From contig NZ_CP051488.1 in NCBI RefSeq assembly GCF_014490785.1, forward strand, positions 1 to 64,000: a stretch of 64,000 bases of DNA, in the 5' to 3' direction. The notes below the pieces were generated by a model. That model was given only the letters and a program-made list of their open reading frames with translations. It was not told the origin of the DNA and made no database searches. The translations under genes and the position numbers were made by a program. Source of the DNA: Kosakonia sp. SMBL-WEM22 (lineage in GTDB: Bacteria > Pseudomonadota > Gammaproteobacteria > Enterobacterales > Enterobacteriaceae). Below, in pieces: positions 8,907 to 16,786 of the stretch (the stretch's first letter is position 1; each line of letters starts with the position of its first letter).

Positions 8907-9507
8907 GCTTCCGCTGATCGCCATTTTACGTGGCATCACCCCGGATGAGGCGCGCGAGCACGTCGCCGCCATACTCGACGCAGGTTTCGACGCCGTCGAG
9001 ATCCCACTTAACTCCCCCGACTGGGAGACCAGCATTGGCGATATCGTAGCGAACTTCGGCGATCGCGCGCTGATTGGCGGCGGTACGGTGCTAAAACCGG
9101 AGCAGGTCGATCGGCTGGCAGAGATGGGCTGCAAGCTGATTGTGACGCCGAATACGCAACCCGAGGTGATCCGCCGCGCGGTCAGCCACGGCATGACCGT
9201 CTGCCCAGGCTGCGCCACCGCCAGCGAAGCCTTCACTGCGCTTGAAGCCGGTGCGCAGGCGTTGAAAATTTTCCCCTCCTCCGCCTTTGGCCCGGATTAC
9301 ATCAAAGCGCTGAAAGCGGTTCTGCCAGCGGACGTCCCGGTGTTTGCCGTCGGCGGCGTGACGCCGGAAAACCTGCACCTGTGGCTACAGGCAGGCTGCG
9401 TCGGCGCCGGGCTGGGCAGCGATCTTTATCGCGCCGGGCAGCCGGTGAGCCGCACCATCGAGCAGGCGAAAGCATTTGTTAACGCGTATCAAGAGGCTGT
9501 GCAATGA
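8890..9507 (+). CDS. dgoA: 2-dehydro-3-deoxy-6-phosphogalactonate aldolase DgoA
   Basis: DgoA is a class I (Schiff-base) aldolase of the KDPG/KDPGal family that splits the dgoK product into pyruvate and glyceraldehyde-3-phosphate. The start at 8890 gives 205 residues, as in E. coli (MQWQTKLPLIAILRGI). Key residues are Glu in AVEIPLNSP, Thr in IVTPNT, the Schiff-base Lys in QALKIFPSSAFGP near 126, and the phosphate-binding GGVTPEN. It overlaps dgoK by 17 nt and dgoD by 4 nt. Confidence 0.96.
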   Translation: MQWQTKLPLIAILRGITPDEAREHVAAILDAGFDAVEIPLNSPDWETSIGDIVANFGDRALIGGGTVLKPEQVDRLAEMGCKLIVTPNTQPEVIRRAVSHGMTVCPGCATASEAFTALEAGAQALKIFPSSAFGPDYIKALKAVLPADVPVFAVGGVTPENLHLWLQAGCVGAGLGSDLYRAGQPVSRTIEQAKAFVNAYQEAVQ

Positions 9508-10652
9508 AGATAACCAAATTGACGACTTACCGCTTACCGCCGCGCTGGATGTTCTTAAAAATCGAAACCGATGAAGGGGTAGTTGGCTGGGGCGAGCCGG
9601 TGATCGAAGGGCGTGCGCGCACCGTGGAAGCAGCGGTGCATGAGTTGGGCGACTACCTTATTGGCCAGGACCCTTCCCGTATCAACGATTTGTGGCAGGT
9701 GATGTACCGCGCGGGTTTCTACCGTGGTGGCCCGATCCTGATGAGCGCCATCGCCGGGATTGACCAGGCGCTGTGGGATATCAAAGGCAAAGTGCTCAAC
9801 GCGCCGGTGTGGCAGCTGATGGGCGGCCTGGTGCGCGACAAAATCAAAGCCTACAGCTGGGTCGGTGGTGACCGTCCGGCAGAGGTCATTGATGGCATCA
9901 AAACCCTGCGCACCATCGGCTTTGACACCTTTAAATTAAACGGCTGCGAAGAGTTAGGCATTATCGCTGATTCGCGCAAAGTCGATGCGGCGGTCAATAC
10001 CGTGGCGCAGATCCGCGAAGCGTTCGGCAACGAGATTGAGTTTGGCCTCGACTTCCACGGCCGCGTCAGCGCGCCGATGGCGAAAGTGCTGATTAAAGAG
10101 CTGGAGCCCTATCGCCCGCTGTTTATTGAAGAGCCAGTGCTGGCCGAGCAGGCTGAGTATTACCCGCGCCTGGCCGCGCAAACCCATATTCCGATTGCCG
10201 CCGGTGAACGTATGTTCTCGCGCTTCGAATTTAAACGCGTGCTGGAAGCGGGCGGCATTGCGATTCTGCAGCCGGATCTCTCCCATGCGGGCGGTATTAC
10301 CGAGTGCTACAAAATTGCTGGTATGGCGGAAGCGTACGATGTGGCGCTGGCTCCACACTGCCCACTTGGCCCGGTCGCGCTCGCAGCCTGCTTGCATGTC
10401 GACTTCGTCTCGCACAATGCGGTGTTCCAGGAACAGAGCATGGGCATTCACTACAACAAAGGTGCCGAACTGCTCGACTTCGTGAAGAACAAAGAGGACT
10501 TCAGTATGGAAGGCGGTTTCTTTAAGCCATTGATGAAGCCGGGCCTTGGCGTGGAGATCGACGAAGAGAAAGTCATTGCGCTAAGTAAAAATGCGCCGGA
10601 CTGGCGTAACCCGGTGTGGCGACATGCGGACGGTACCGTCGCCGAGTGGTAA
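9504..10652 (+). CDS. dgoD: D-galactonate dehydratase DgoD
   Basis: DgoD is an enolase-superfamily enzyme that dehydrates D-galactonate to 2-keto-3-deoxygalactonate, the first step of the pathway. The 382 residues match E. coli DgoD with high identity. The Mg2+ ligands are Asp in FGLDFHGR near 183, Glu in LFIEEPVL near 209 and Glu in AAGERMF near 235. The catalytic His residues are in LDFHGR and LAPHCPLGP. It overlaps dgoA by 4 nt. A 154-bp gap with a strong hairpin separates it from dgoT. Confidence 0.97.
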   Translation: MKITKLTTYRLPPRWMFLKIETDEGVVGWGEPVIEGRARTVEAAVHELGDYLIGQDPSRINDLWQVMYRAGFYRGGPILMSAIAGIDQALWDIKGKVLNAPVWQLMGGLVRDKIKAYSWVGGDRPAEVIDGIKTLRTIGFDTFKLNGCEELGIIADSRKVDAAVNTVAQIREAFGNEIEFGLDFHGRVSAPMAKVLIKELEPYRPLFIEEPVLAEQAEYYPRLAAQTHIPIAAGERMFSRFEFKRVLEAGGIAILQPDLSHAGGITECYKIAGMAEAYDVALAPHCPLGPVALAACLHVDFVSHNAVFQEQSMGIHYNKGAELLDFVKNKEDFSMEGGFFKPLMKPGLGVEIDEEKVIALSKNAPDWRNPVWRHADGTVAEW

Positions 10653-10757
10653 TGCTCGTCCTATTTTGCGCCGCCGGTGCGTTGGCGGTTAACCAAACTA
10701 TTTAGCGCACTTAGAACATCAAAAATAATTTTTTTCCTACACCCTCTGTATTTAACA

Positions 10758-10785
10758 GGGCATGGTGAGCGGCTTCGCCATGCCC
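10758..10785 (+). promoter_or_regulatory. Strong hairpin in the dgoD-dgoT intercistronic region
   Basis: GGGCATGG and CCATGCCC form an 8-bp perfect stem that extends with wobble pairs to about 12 bp around a CGGC loop. No T-tract follows, so it is probably not a terminator. It sits 22 nt before the dgoT start and just before its SD. It may stabilise the upstream mRNA or tune DgoT expression. The role is inferred. Confidence 0.5.
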
Positions 10786-10806
10786 AAAACCCGGAGACAG
10801 ACAGTT

Positions 10807-12099
10807 ATGGATATTTCTGTAACGACTGCAAAAACAGGGCGTCGCCGCTATTTGACGCTGCTGATGATCTTTATCACGGTGGTCATTTGTTATGTCGACC
10901 GCGCCAACCTCGCCGTGGCCTCTGCCCATATTCAGGAGGAGTTCGGCATTACCAAAGCGGAGATGGGCTACGTCTTTTCTGCCTTCGCCTGGCTCTATAC
11001 TCTCTGCCAGATCCCCGGCGGCTGGTTTTTGGACCGTGTCGGTTCGCGTCTCACCTATTTCATCGCCATCTTTGGCTGGTCCGTCGCCACGCTGTTTCAG
11101 GGCTTTGCCAGCGGTCTGCTGTCGCTGATTGGCCTGCGTGCGATTACCGGCATTTTCGAAGCGCCCGCTTTCCCGACCAATAACCGTATGGTGACCAGCT
11201 GGTTTCCGGAACAGGAACGCGCTTCGGCGGTCGGTTTTTACACCTCCGGGCAGTTTGTTGGGCTGGCTTTTCTCACGCCCCTGCTGATCTGGATCCAGGA
11301 GCTGCTGAGCTGGCACTGGGTGTTTATCGTCACCGGCGGCATCGGCATTATCTGGTCGTTGATCTGGATTAAGGTCTACCAGCCGCCGCGCCTGACCAAA
11401 AACATCAGCCAGGCGGAGCTGGAGTACATCAAAGCAGGCGGTGGCCTGATTGACGGTGACGCACCGGTGAAAAAAGAGGCGCGCCAGCCGCTGACCAAAG
11501 CGGAGTGGAAACTGGTTTTCCACCGCAAACTGATTGGCGTCTATCTCGGCCAGTTCGCCGTCACCTCAACGCTGTGGTTCTTTCTCACCTGGTTCCCGAA
11601 CTACCTGACGCAGGAGAAGGGCATCACCGCGCTGAAAGCCGGGTTTATGACCACCGTGCCGTTCCTGGCGGCCTTCTTTGGCGTGCTGCTCTCCGGCTGG
11701 GTCGCCGATACGCTGGTGAAAAAGGGCTATTCGCTGGGCATCGCGCGTAAAACGCCGATTATCTGCGGCCTGCTTATCTCCACCTGTATCATGGGCGCAA
11801 ACTACACCAACGATCCCGTGTGGATTATGTCGCTGATGGCGCTGGCCTTCTTCGGCAACGGCTTTGCCTCGATCACCTGGTCGCTGGTGTCATCGCTGGC
11901 ACCGATGCGTCTGATTGGCCTGACCGGCGGGGTGTTTAACTTTGTCGGCGGGCTGGGCGGTATCACCGTGCCGCTGGTGATTGGCTATCTGGCGCAGGAT
12001 TATGGCTTTGGCCCGGCGCTGGTCTATATCTCCGCCGTGGCGCTGATTGGCGCGCTCTCCTACATTTTGCTGGTCGGTGAGGTGAAGCGAGTAGGCTAA
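10807..12099 (+). CDS. dgoT: D-galactonate:H+ symporter DgoT
   Basis: DgoT is an inner-membrane MFS transporter of the anion:cation symporter family (12 TM segments) that imports D-galactonate with protons. Starting at MDIS gives 430 residues, the E. coli length. The TM1 motif CYVDRANLAVA holds the Asp and Arg that are functional in the E. coli protein. The loop 2-3 motif is GWFLDRVGSR, and Glu in GIFEAPAFPTNNR is also typical. GGAGACAG provides the SD. It is the last gene of the dgo operon. Confidence 0.96.
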   Translation: MDISVTTAKTGRRRYLTLLMIFITVVICYVDRANLAVASAHIQEEFGITKAEMGYVFSAFAWLYTLCQIPGGWFLDRVGSRLTYFIAIFGWSVATLFQGFASGLLSLIGLRAITGIFEAPAFPTNNRMVTSWFPEQERASAVGFYTSGQFVGLAFLTPLLIWIQELLSWHWVFIVTGGIGIIWSLIWIKVYQPPRLTKNISQAELEYIKAGGGLIDGDAPVKKEARQPLTKAEWKLVFHRKLIGVYLGQFAVTSTLWFFLTWFPNYLTQEKGITALKAGFMTTVPFLAAFFGVLLSGWVADTLVKKGYSLGIARKTPIICGLLISTCIMGANYTNDPVWIMSLMALAFFGNGFASITWSLVSSLAPMRLIGLTGGVFNFVGGLGGITVPLVIGYLAQDYGFGPALVYISAVALIGALSYILLVGEVKRVG

Positions 12100-12114
12100 T
12101 ACCGCGCAATCTTA

Positions 12115-12145
12115 TACCCTGAGGCCTGTTTATGGCTTCAGGGTA
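12115..12145 (+). promoter_or_regulatory. Hairpin that buries the yidR ribosome-binding site
   Basis: TACCCTGAGGCC (12115-12126) pairs with GGCTTCAGGGTA (12134-12145), 12 bp with one wobble, around the loop TGTTTAT. The only SD-like run before yidR, AGGG at 12140-12143 with 7 nt to the ATG, is inside the 3' arm. The hairpin may end dgo transcription (only CTTTC follows) or restrict yidR translation on read-through mRNA. Confidence 0.5.
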
Positions 12146-12150
12146 CTTTC

Positions 12151-13377
12151 ATGAAACAGCTCACTTTCGCCCCGCGCAATCATCAACTGACCAATATCAA
12201 CACCTGGACGGCGGATAGCCAGTGGCTGGTGTTCGATGTGCGTCCCTCCGGCGCCTCCTTTACCGGCAAAACCATCGAACGCGTCAATGTTCACTCCGGC
12301 GACGTTGAGGTGATCTATACCGCCACGGATGGCGCGCATGTCGGCGTGGTGACCGTTCATCCTGAAACGCAGAAGTATGTGTTTATTCACGGCCCGGAAA
12401 ACCCGGATGATGCGTGGCAGTATGATTTCCACCATCGGCGCGGCGTGATAACCGAGCAGGGTTGCACAACCAATCTCGATGCGCTGGATATCACCGCGCC
12501 CTACACGCCCGGCGCGCTGCGCGGCGGCTCCCACGTGCATGTCTTTAGCCCGAATGGGCAGAACATTAGCTTTACCTATAACGATCACGTAATGCATGAA
12601 CTCGACCCGGCGCGCGATCTGCGCAACGTTGGCGTCGCGGTGCCGTTTGGCCCGGTGACGCCGCCTTGCACCCATCCGCGTGAATATAGCGGCAGCCACT
12701 GGTGCGTGTTGGTGAGCCGCACGACCCCCGCGCCTGCGCCCGGCAGTGATGAGATCAACCGCGCGTATGAAGAGGGGTGGGTCGGCAATCAGCGGCTGGC
12801 GTTTATTGGCGATACGCTCTCCAATAGCGGCGAAAAAGTGCCGGAGCTGTTTATTGTCGATCTTCCCACTGATGAGCAGGGCTGGAAAACTGCGGGCGAC
12901 GCGCCGCTTGCCGGTACAGAGCAGACGCTACCCGCGCCGCCAAAAGGGGTACAGCAGCAGCGCCTCACTTTCACCCATCACCGGCGTTATCCCGGGCTGG
13001 TCAACGCGCCGCGCCACTGGGTGCGCAGCAACCCGCAGGCGAGCGAGATTGCCTTTTTGATGCGTGACGACAATGGCGTTGTGCAGCTCTGGTTAATCAG
13101 TCCGAATGGCGGCGAGCCGCGACAGTTAACCCACTGCGAGACGGGGATTCAGTCGGCGTTTAACTGGCACCCTTCTGGCGAGGCGCTGGGGTTTGTGCTG
13201 GATAACCGCATTGCGCTGTGCGACACGACGCGTGGAGAGATAACCTTTTTGACGGCCGATCACGTAAACCCGCCTTCCGGCGATGCGGTGGTCTTCTCAC
13301 CGGATGGTAAGCAGATAGCCTGGATGGAGGAGACTGACGGTTTCCGCCAGCTCTGGATGACGCAGACAGGTGACTGA
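12151..13377 (+). CDS. yidR: Beta-propeller protein YidR (DUF3748)
   Basis: This 408-residue homologue of E. coli YidR has unknown function. The sequence shows TolB/PD40-like beta-propeller repeats: NTWTADSQWLVFDVRPSG near 17, HVFSPNGQNISFTYND near 132, NPQASEIAFLMRDDNG near 295, FNWHPSGEALGFVLDN near 340, and VVFSPDGKQIAWMEE near 383. There is no signal peptide, so it is predicted to be cytoplasmic. It is similar in form to oligogalacturonate-lyase-type propellers, but no catalytic set can be assigned. Its stop lies 1 nt from the convergent yidQ stop. Confidence 0.93.
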   Translation: MKQLTFAPRNHQLTNINTWTADSQWLVFDVRPSGASFTGKTIERVNVHSGDVEVIYTATDGAHVGVVTVHPETQKYVFIHGPENPDDAWQYDFHHRRGVITEQGCTTNLDALDITAPYTPGALRGGSHVHVFSPNGQNISFTYNDHVMHELDPARDLRNVGVAVPFGPVTPPCTHPREYSGSHWCVLVSRTTPAPAPGSDEINRAYEEGWVGNQRLAFIGDTLSNSGEKVPELFIVDLPTDEQGWKTAGDAPLAGTEQTLPAPPKGVQQQRLTFTHHRRYPGLVNAPRHWVRSNPQASEIAFLMRDDNGVVQLWLISPNGGEPRQLTHCETGIQSAFNWHPSGEALGFVLDNRIALCDTTRGEITFLTADHVNPPSGDAVVFSPDGKQIAWMEETDGFRQLWMTQTGD

Positions 13378-13378
13378 A

Positions 13379-13708
13379 TCAGTGCACCGGCATCGGCGCG
13401 GGCGGGATGAGTGAATTAATCGCCTCGTTTTCCCGCTCGCTTTTTTCGACACGAGCTTTCACCGAGTTATCCCGGCGAAAGAGATCCCATGGCACTAATA
13501 GCGTGTCGAGAAGGGCGGTAAAGGGCATATCCAGCGCCACCAGCGATTTCATACCGATGCCGGTATCGTCATCGGAAATCATCGACGAACTCGCTTTTGT
13601 GCCGGGATAAAGCCCCTCTTTACCGCCCGTATGCGACATCACGCTGGAGCAGCCCGAGACCATCACTCCGCAAACCAGTGCAGAAACTATCAAATGCGTT
13701 TTCATCAT
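13379..13708 (-). CDS. yidQ: Lipoprotein YidQ (DUF1375)
   Basis: This is a 109-residue probable lipoprotein. The lipobox VSGC is at residues 17-20, with Ser-Ser after the Cys, which favours outer-membrane sorting. The block CSSVMSHTGGKEGLYPGT is conserved with E. coli YidQ. The function is unknown. Two adjacent ATG codons (13708, 13705) are possible starts. It runs convergent with yidR, with the stops 1 nt apart, and divergent from ibpA. Confidence 0.9.
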   Translation of the reverse strand: MMKTHLIVSALVCGVMVSGCSSVMSHTGGKEGLYPGTKASSSMISDDDTGIGMKSLVALDMPFTALLDTLLVPWDLFRRDNSVKARVEKSERENEAINSLIPPAPMPVH

Positions 13709-13886
13709 CGATTAATCATCGTTGTTTATTATCTGAATGCTGTCACGGCGTTTATAGACCTACGCCTGCGAAAACAACAGCATTCGCGCTCCGCTCTGTG
13801 GCGGCATTCGCACTTTAACCCTTTGTGCGCTCACCCCCCAGTCTATGCCCTGTCAGAGAAAGTGCAAAAAAAGTCAAAATTTCGCC

Positions 13887-13914
13887 CTTGAAAAAATTCG
13901 CCGCAACCACACTT
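13887..13914 (+). promoter_or_regulatory. Probable sigma-32 heat-shock promoter of ibpAB
   Basis: The -35 is CTTGAAA (13887-13893), a perfect RpoH match. After a 13-bp spacer comes CCACACTT (13907-13914), 6 of 8 matches to CCCCATNT. Transcription from about 13921 would give a leader of about 100 nt, close to that of E. coli ibpA. The rest of the 313-bp yidQ-ibpA gap shows nothing else clear. Confidence 0.65.
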
Positions 13915-13921
13915 TATCACT

Positions 13922-14015
13922 GTAGCCGCAGAACACGCCGCAAGGGTGTTGGGCTATATGGCATGAAGATCGGTCCATTATGGAAGGTCTTATACACTCG
14001 CTGATTTCAGGAGCT
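13922..14015 (+). promoter_or_regulatory. ROSE-type RNA thermometer in the ibpA leader
   Basis: The motif UCGCU (13998-14002; family consensus U[U/C]GCU) lies 6 nt before the SD AGGAG (14009-14013). The two pair with the noncanonical G-G and C-A contacts typical of ROSE elements, so heat would open the ribosome site. The leader length and position match the known E. coli ibpA thermometer. Confidence 0.8.
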
Positions 14016-14021
14016 TTAACT

Positions 14022-14435
14022 ATGCGTAATTTTGATCTCTCTCCGCTTTATCGTTCAGCTATCGGTTTTGACCGCCTGTTTAACCTGCTGGAAAACAACC
14101 CGAACCAGAGCAATAACGGTTACCCTCCGTACAACGTTGAGTTAGTGGATGAAAACCACTACCGCATTGCTATCGCCGTGGCCGGCTTCGCCGAAAGCGA
14201 GCTGGACATTACTGCCCAGGATAACCTGCTGGTGGTGAAAGGCTCCCACGCGGCTGAACAGAAAGAGCGCTCCTATCTCTACCAGGGTATCGCCGAGCGT
14301 AACTTCGAGCGTAAATTCCAGCTGGCAGAGAATATTCAAATCAAAGGCGCCAACCTGGTGAACGGCCTGCTCTATATCGAACTGGAGCGCGTGATCCCGG
14401 AAGAGAAAAAACCGCGCCGTATCGAAATTAACTAA
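14022..14435 (+). CDS. ibpA: Small heat-shock protein IbpA
   Basis: IbpA is an ATP-independent Hsp20 holdase that binds aggregating proteins together with IbpB and hands them to DnaK/ClpB. The start MRNFDLSPLYRS gives 137 residues, exactly as in E. coli. The alpha-crystallin domain spans about 35-125, and the C-terminal anchoring motif I-x-I is in RRIEIN. Starts further upstream are excluded by the SD CAGGAGC and by homology. Control is by a sigma-32 promoter and a ROSE thermometer. Confidence 0.98.
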   Translation: MRNFDLSPLYRSAIGFDRLFNLLENNPNQSNNGYPPYNVELVDENHYRIAIAVAGFAESELDITAQDNLLVVKGSHAAEQKERSYLYQGIAERNFERKFQLAENIQIKGANLVNGLLYIELERVIPEEKKPRRIEIN

Positions 14436-14518
14436 TTACGTCGGGTCGCTCGCGCGGCCCACTCCGACATGCTCGCCGACAGGGGGCATATGTGAGCCGA
14501 AAGCTCGCAGGTATTCAC

Positions 14519-14542
14519 TCGCTTCTTTGAAGGAGAAACACA
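14519..14542 (+). promoter_or_regulatory. ROSE-like anti-SD motif before ibpB
   Basis: UCGCU (14519-14523) is followed 7 nt later by the ibpB SD AGGAG (14531-14535). The relation between motif and SD is the same as in the ibpA leader. The 107-bp ibpA-ibpB gap also contains GTCGG/CCGAC arms. This suggests separate thermal gating of ibpB translation. Confidence 0.5.
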
Positions 14543-14974
14543 ATGCGTAACTACGATTTATCCCCGCTTCTGCGTCAGTGGATTGGCTTCGACAAACTGG
14601 CAAACGCTTTGCAAACTACCAATGTCGATCAGCAGGCGTTCCCGCCCTATAACATCGAAAAGAGCGACGACAACCACTACCGCATTACCCTTGCGCTGGC
14701 CGGTTTCCGCCAGCAAGAGCTCGATATTCAGCTGGAAAATGGTCGGCTGACCATTAAAGGCACGCCGGAAAAACCGGCCAACGAGCCGAAGTGGCTCCAT
14801 CAGGGTCTGGTGATCCAGCCCTTTACTCTGAGCTTTACGCTGGCCGATTTTATGGAGGTCTCCGGCGCAACGTTCGTGAACGGCCTGCTGCATATCGACC
14901 TGTTGCGTAATGTGCCTGAAAGCGCCGAACCACAGCGCATTGCCATCAGCTCGCGCCCGGCGTTAAATAGCTAA
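14543..14974 (+). CDS. ibpB: Small heat-shock protein IbpB
   Basis: This is the partner holdase of IbpA, with 143 residues (E. coli 142). It starts MRNYDLSPLLRQWIGFDKLA. The alpha-crystallin domain spans about 35-125 and contains NHYRITLALAGF and the signature ATFVNGLLHIDLLR. The C-terminal I-x-I is in RIAIS. The SD AGGAG lies 7 nt before the ATG, in a possible thermometer fold. It is co-transcribed with ibpA and ends at a strong terminator. Confidence 0.98.
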   Translation: MRNYDLSPLLRQWIGFDKLANALQTTNVDQQAFPPYNIEKSDDNHYRITLALAGFRQQELDIQLENGRLTIKGTPEKPANEPKWLHQGLVIQPFTLSFTLADFMEVSGATFVNGLLHIDLLRNVPESAEPQRIAISSRPALNS

Positions 14975-14994
14975 AACAGCGCATAAAACCGCTA

Positions 14995-15024
14995 AGCCCT
15001 GCTTTCTGAGCAGGGCTTTTTTGT
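14995..15024 (+). terminator. Rho-independent terminator after ibpB
   Basis: AGCCCTGCT/AGCAGGGCT form a 9-bp perfect stem with the loop TTCTG, followed by a run of six or more T. It isolates ibpAB from the downstream AAA-ATPase gene. Confidence 0.93.
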
Positions 15025-15077
15025 TTCTTTTGCAGGCTGGTATACACTGGAGCCATTGCGGCATTCAGGAGACGGCT

Positions 15078-16211
15078 ATGCTTGGCGAAGAGCTTGAGAT
15101 TGAAGGACTTATCGGCGTTGGGCGCGCGCAGCTGAGGCTTGAGCCTAACCAGCGGATTTATACCTTTATCGGCCCCAACGGCGTCGGTAAAACCAAAATG
15201 CTGGAAGCTATGTTCCAGGTCTTATTTTTTAATAATGAACTGGTAAAAAAATCGCTGACTTCTCATGACTCTGCTTTTTTGTTCTTCAAATCATTCACCA
15301 CAAATCGGCCTGAAAAAACCATACTTGAAAATCAAGGCAGCTATTCACCGCCATGGCCGGTTGCGCGCAAATTTTTGCCTGGTTTATTAAGTCATCCTCT
15401 TCCTGTTGTGTTTCTTGGCGCGCAATCTCGAGGGATGATCATTCAAATAAACGATATTCCAAACATCGCTTTCGGCGGGCTTGAGACACGCAGAAATGTT
15501 TATTTCCAGTCTCTGGCGAAACAGATGCAGTTCGATTTCGGCTCCATGAATATGTCAGCCAGCATTCAGGAGTGGTTTATCTCCATCGCCCGCTCCTCTA
15601 ACCGCTGGCAGAAGAGCGAAGACAACCGTGAAGTCGAGATTTCGACGGTGCTGGGCCTGCTGCATGAAATCGATCAACGCATCGACCCGCACTTCCTGGA
15701 AATCAGCGGCGATGATCGGGTGAGCCTGAAAGTTGACGGGCAGGTGAGAGAAATCAGCCAGCTCAGCTCCGGTTTTACCTCCATCCTCAAACTGATTCAG
15801 GCGATTGTTTCCGGCTACGGCTATTTCACCAATGAAAACAATATTCAAAAGGTGAAAGGCGTTGTCTTTATCGATGAAATAGAGAGCCACCTGCACCTCT
15901 CCTGGCAGGCGAATATCGTGCCGTTGCTCAAGAAGCTGTTTCCTAATACGACCTTTTACATCACCACGCACTCCTCTGTTGTTCTCGCGCAGCTTAAAGA
16001 GGGTGAAGCGTATAAACTCTATCGCGACGGTGATGGCGTTGTGAAGACGAAAAAAATCGCCGCGCCGAATAAAGCCGCGCTGGCCGATATCCTGAAAGAT
16101 GTATTCAGCGTTGATCTAAACCAGATGAAGCTTGAGAACAGCAGCGCCGACGAGCAGCAGGATGCAAAAGCGAACTTATTACGCTTGCTTAACCAGCAGG
16201 AGAAAGAGTAA
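15078..16211 (+). CDS. AAA-family (ABC/OLD-like) ATPase of a PIN-nuclease cassette
   Basis: This is a 377-residue ATPase without a close named homologue that I recognise. Walker A GPNGVGKTK is at 32-40, an ABC-like signature region SSGFTSILKL near 230, Walker B VVFIDEIESHLHL at 262-274 with Asp266 and Glu267, and an H-loop YITTHSS with His298. This is the layout of the AAA_15/AAA_21 families used in many defence and toxin systems. The start at 15078 follows CAGGAGA; an upstream TTG lies inside the ibpB terminator. An extended -10 (TGG then TATACA, 15038-15046) may drive it. Its stop overlaps the start of the PIN gene. Codons at about 15230-15560 are AT-richer than the neighbours, suggesting transfer. 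Confidence 0.85.
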   Translation: MLGEELEIEGLIGVGRAQLRLEPNQRIYTFIGPNGVGKTKMLEAMFQVLFFNNELVKKSLTSHDSAFLFFKSFTTNRPEKTILENQGSYSPPWPVARKFLPGLLSHPLPVVFLGAQSRGMIIQINDIPNIAFGGLETRRNVYFQSLAKQMQFDFGSMNMSASIQEWFISIARSSNRWQKSEDNREVEISTVLGLLHEIDQRIDPHFLEISGDDRVSLKVDGQVREISQLSSGFTSILKLIQAIVSGYGYFTNENNIQKVKGVVFIDEIESHLHLSWQANIVPLLKKLFPNTTFYITTHSSVVLAQLKEGEAYKLYRDGDGVVKTKKIAAPNKAALADILKDVFSVDLNQMKLENSSADEQQDAKANLLRLLNQQEKE

Positions 16212-16678
16212 TGACACGGAGAGTTTTGCTGGATACCAACCTTCTGATTGCAGCATTTGATAAAAGCGGCAGAACATCTGTGGAAATGAAAACCTCCGCG
16301 ATAGCTATACTCACTCAGCTACTGGCTGACGATGATGTGGCGCTGTTTATTACACCGTTGATTCGCTATGAAGTATTGCGCGGCGTCAGTTGGTCAAATA
16401 AAGCGGACTTTGATGAACTTCAGGCCACCCTGAATGGTTTTCCCGAGCTGGATATTACGCGCGATATCTCTGAACTGTTGGCCAATCTGTTCCGTTTCGA
16501 TAGTTGGCAAGCGGCCCAACCTGGTGCTGCAGCACGTAACCTGGAGAAACGAAAGTTTGACGTGTTTCATTTCAGTAGCGCGCACTGCAACACCCTTGAG
16601 CTCTGCTCCAACGATTCCGATATCGGGCGCATCCGTCTGCTACATCAATCCTATGATTTAGCGGCCAGTAACCTCTGA
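16211..16678 (+). CDS. PIN-domain ribonuclease-like protein paired with the AAA ATPase
   Basis: This 155-residue protein has a PIN fold. RRVLLDTNLLIAAFD carries Asp8. LIRYEVLRG carries Glu54. KRKFDVFHFSSAHCNTLEL carries Asp116, and SNDSD carries Asp134/136. These match the acidic Mg2+-binding tetrad of VapC-type nucleases. The start codon overlaps the ATPase stop (TAATG), so the two are probably made together. No small VapB-like antitoxin gene is present; the ATPase takes the partner position. The likely role is cleavage of RNA or another nucleic acid under ATPase control, as an abortive defence or toxin module. This is inference. Confidence 0.8.
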   Translation: MTRRVLLDTNLLIAAFDKSGRTSVEMKTSAIAILTQLLADDDVALFITPLIRYEVLRGVSWSNKADFDELQATLNGFPELDITRDISELLANLFRFDSWQAAQPGAAARNLEKRKFDVFHFSSAHCNTLELCSNDSDIGRIRLLHQSYDLAASNL

Positions 16679-16689
16679 CAACCCCACTG

Positions 16690-16719
16690 CCTGATGGCGC
16701 TTCGCTTATCATGCCTACA
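16690..16719. repeat. REP-like palindrome after the PIN gene
   Basis: CCTGATGGCGCTTCGCTTAT followed by CATGCCTACA has the standard enterobacterial REP form. It is a single copy in the gap between the PIN gene and the shared terminator. Confidence 0.7.
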
Positions 16720-16758
16720 GCAGGATGCAATCTAAGGCATCGCCGCCACCCGGCAGAT

Positions 16759-16784
16759 AAGGCTCCGCATGCGGAGCCTTTTTT
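16759..16784. terminator. Bidirectional terminator between the PIN gene and the MFS gene
   Basis: A perfect 22-bp palindrome has the arms AAGGCTCCGCA and TGCGGAGCCTT and is followed by T on the plus side and A on the other side. It can stop both convergent transcripts. Confidence 0.92.
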
Positions 16785-16786
16785 AT

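Noticed and set aside
15021..15077. Upstream TTG extension of the AAA ATPase
   Set aside because: It begins inside the T-run of the ibpB terminator; the ATG at 15078 has a good SD.
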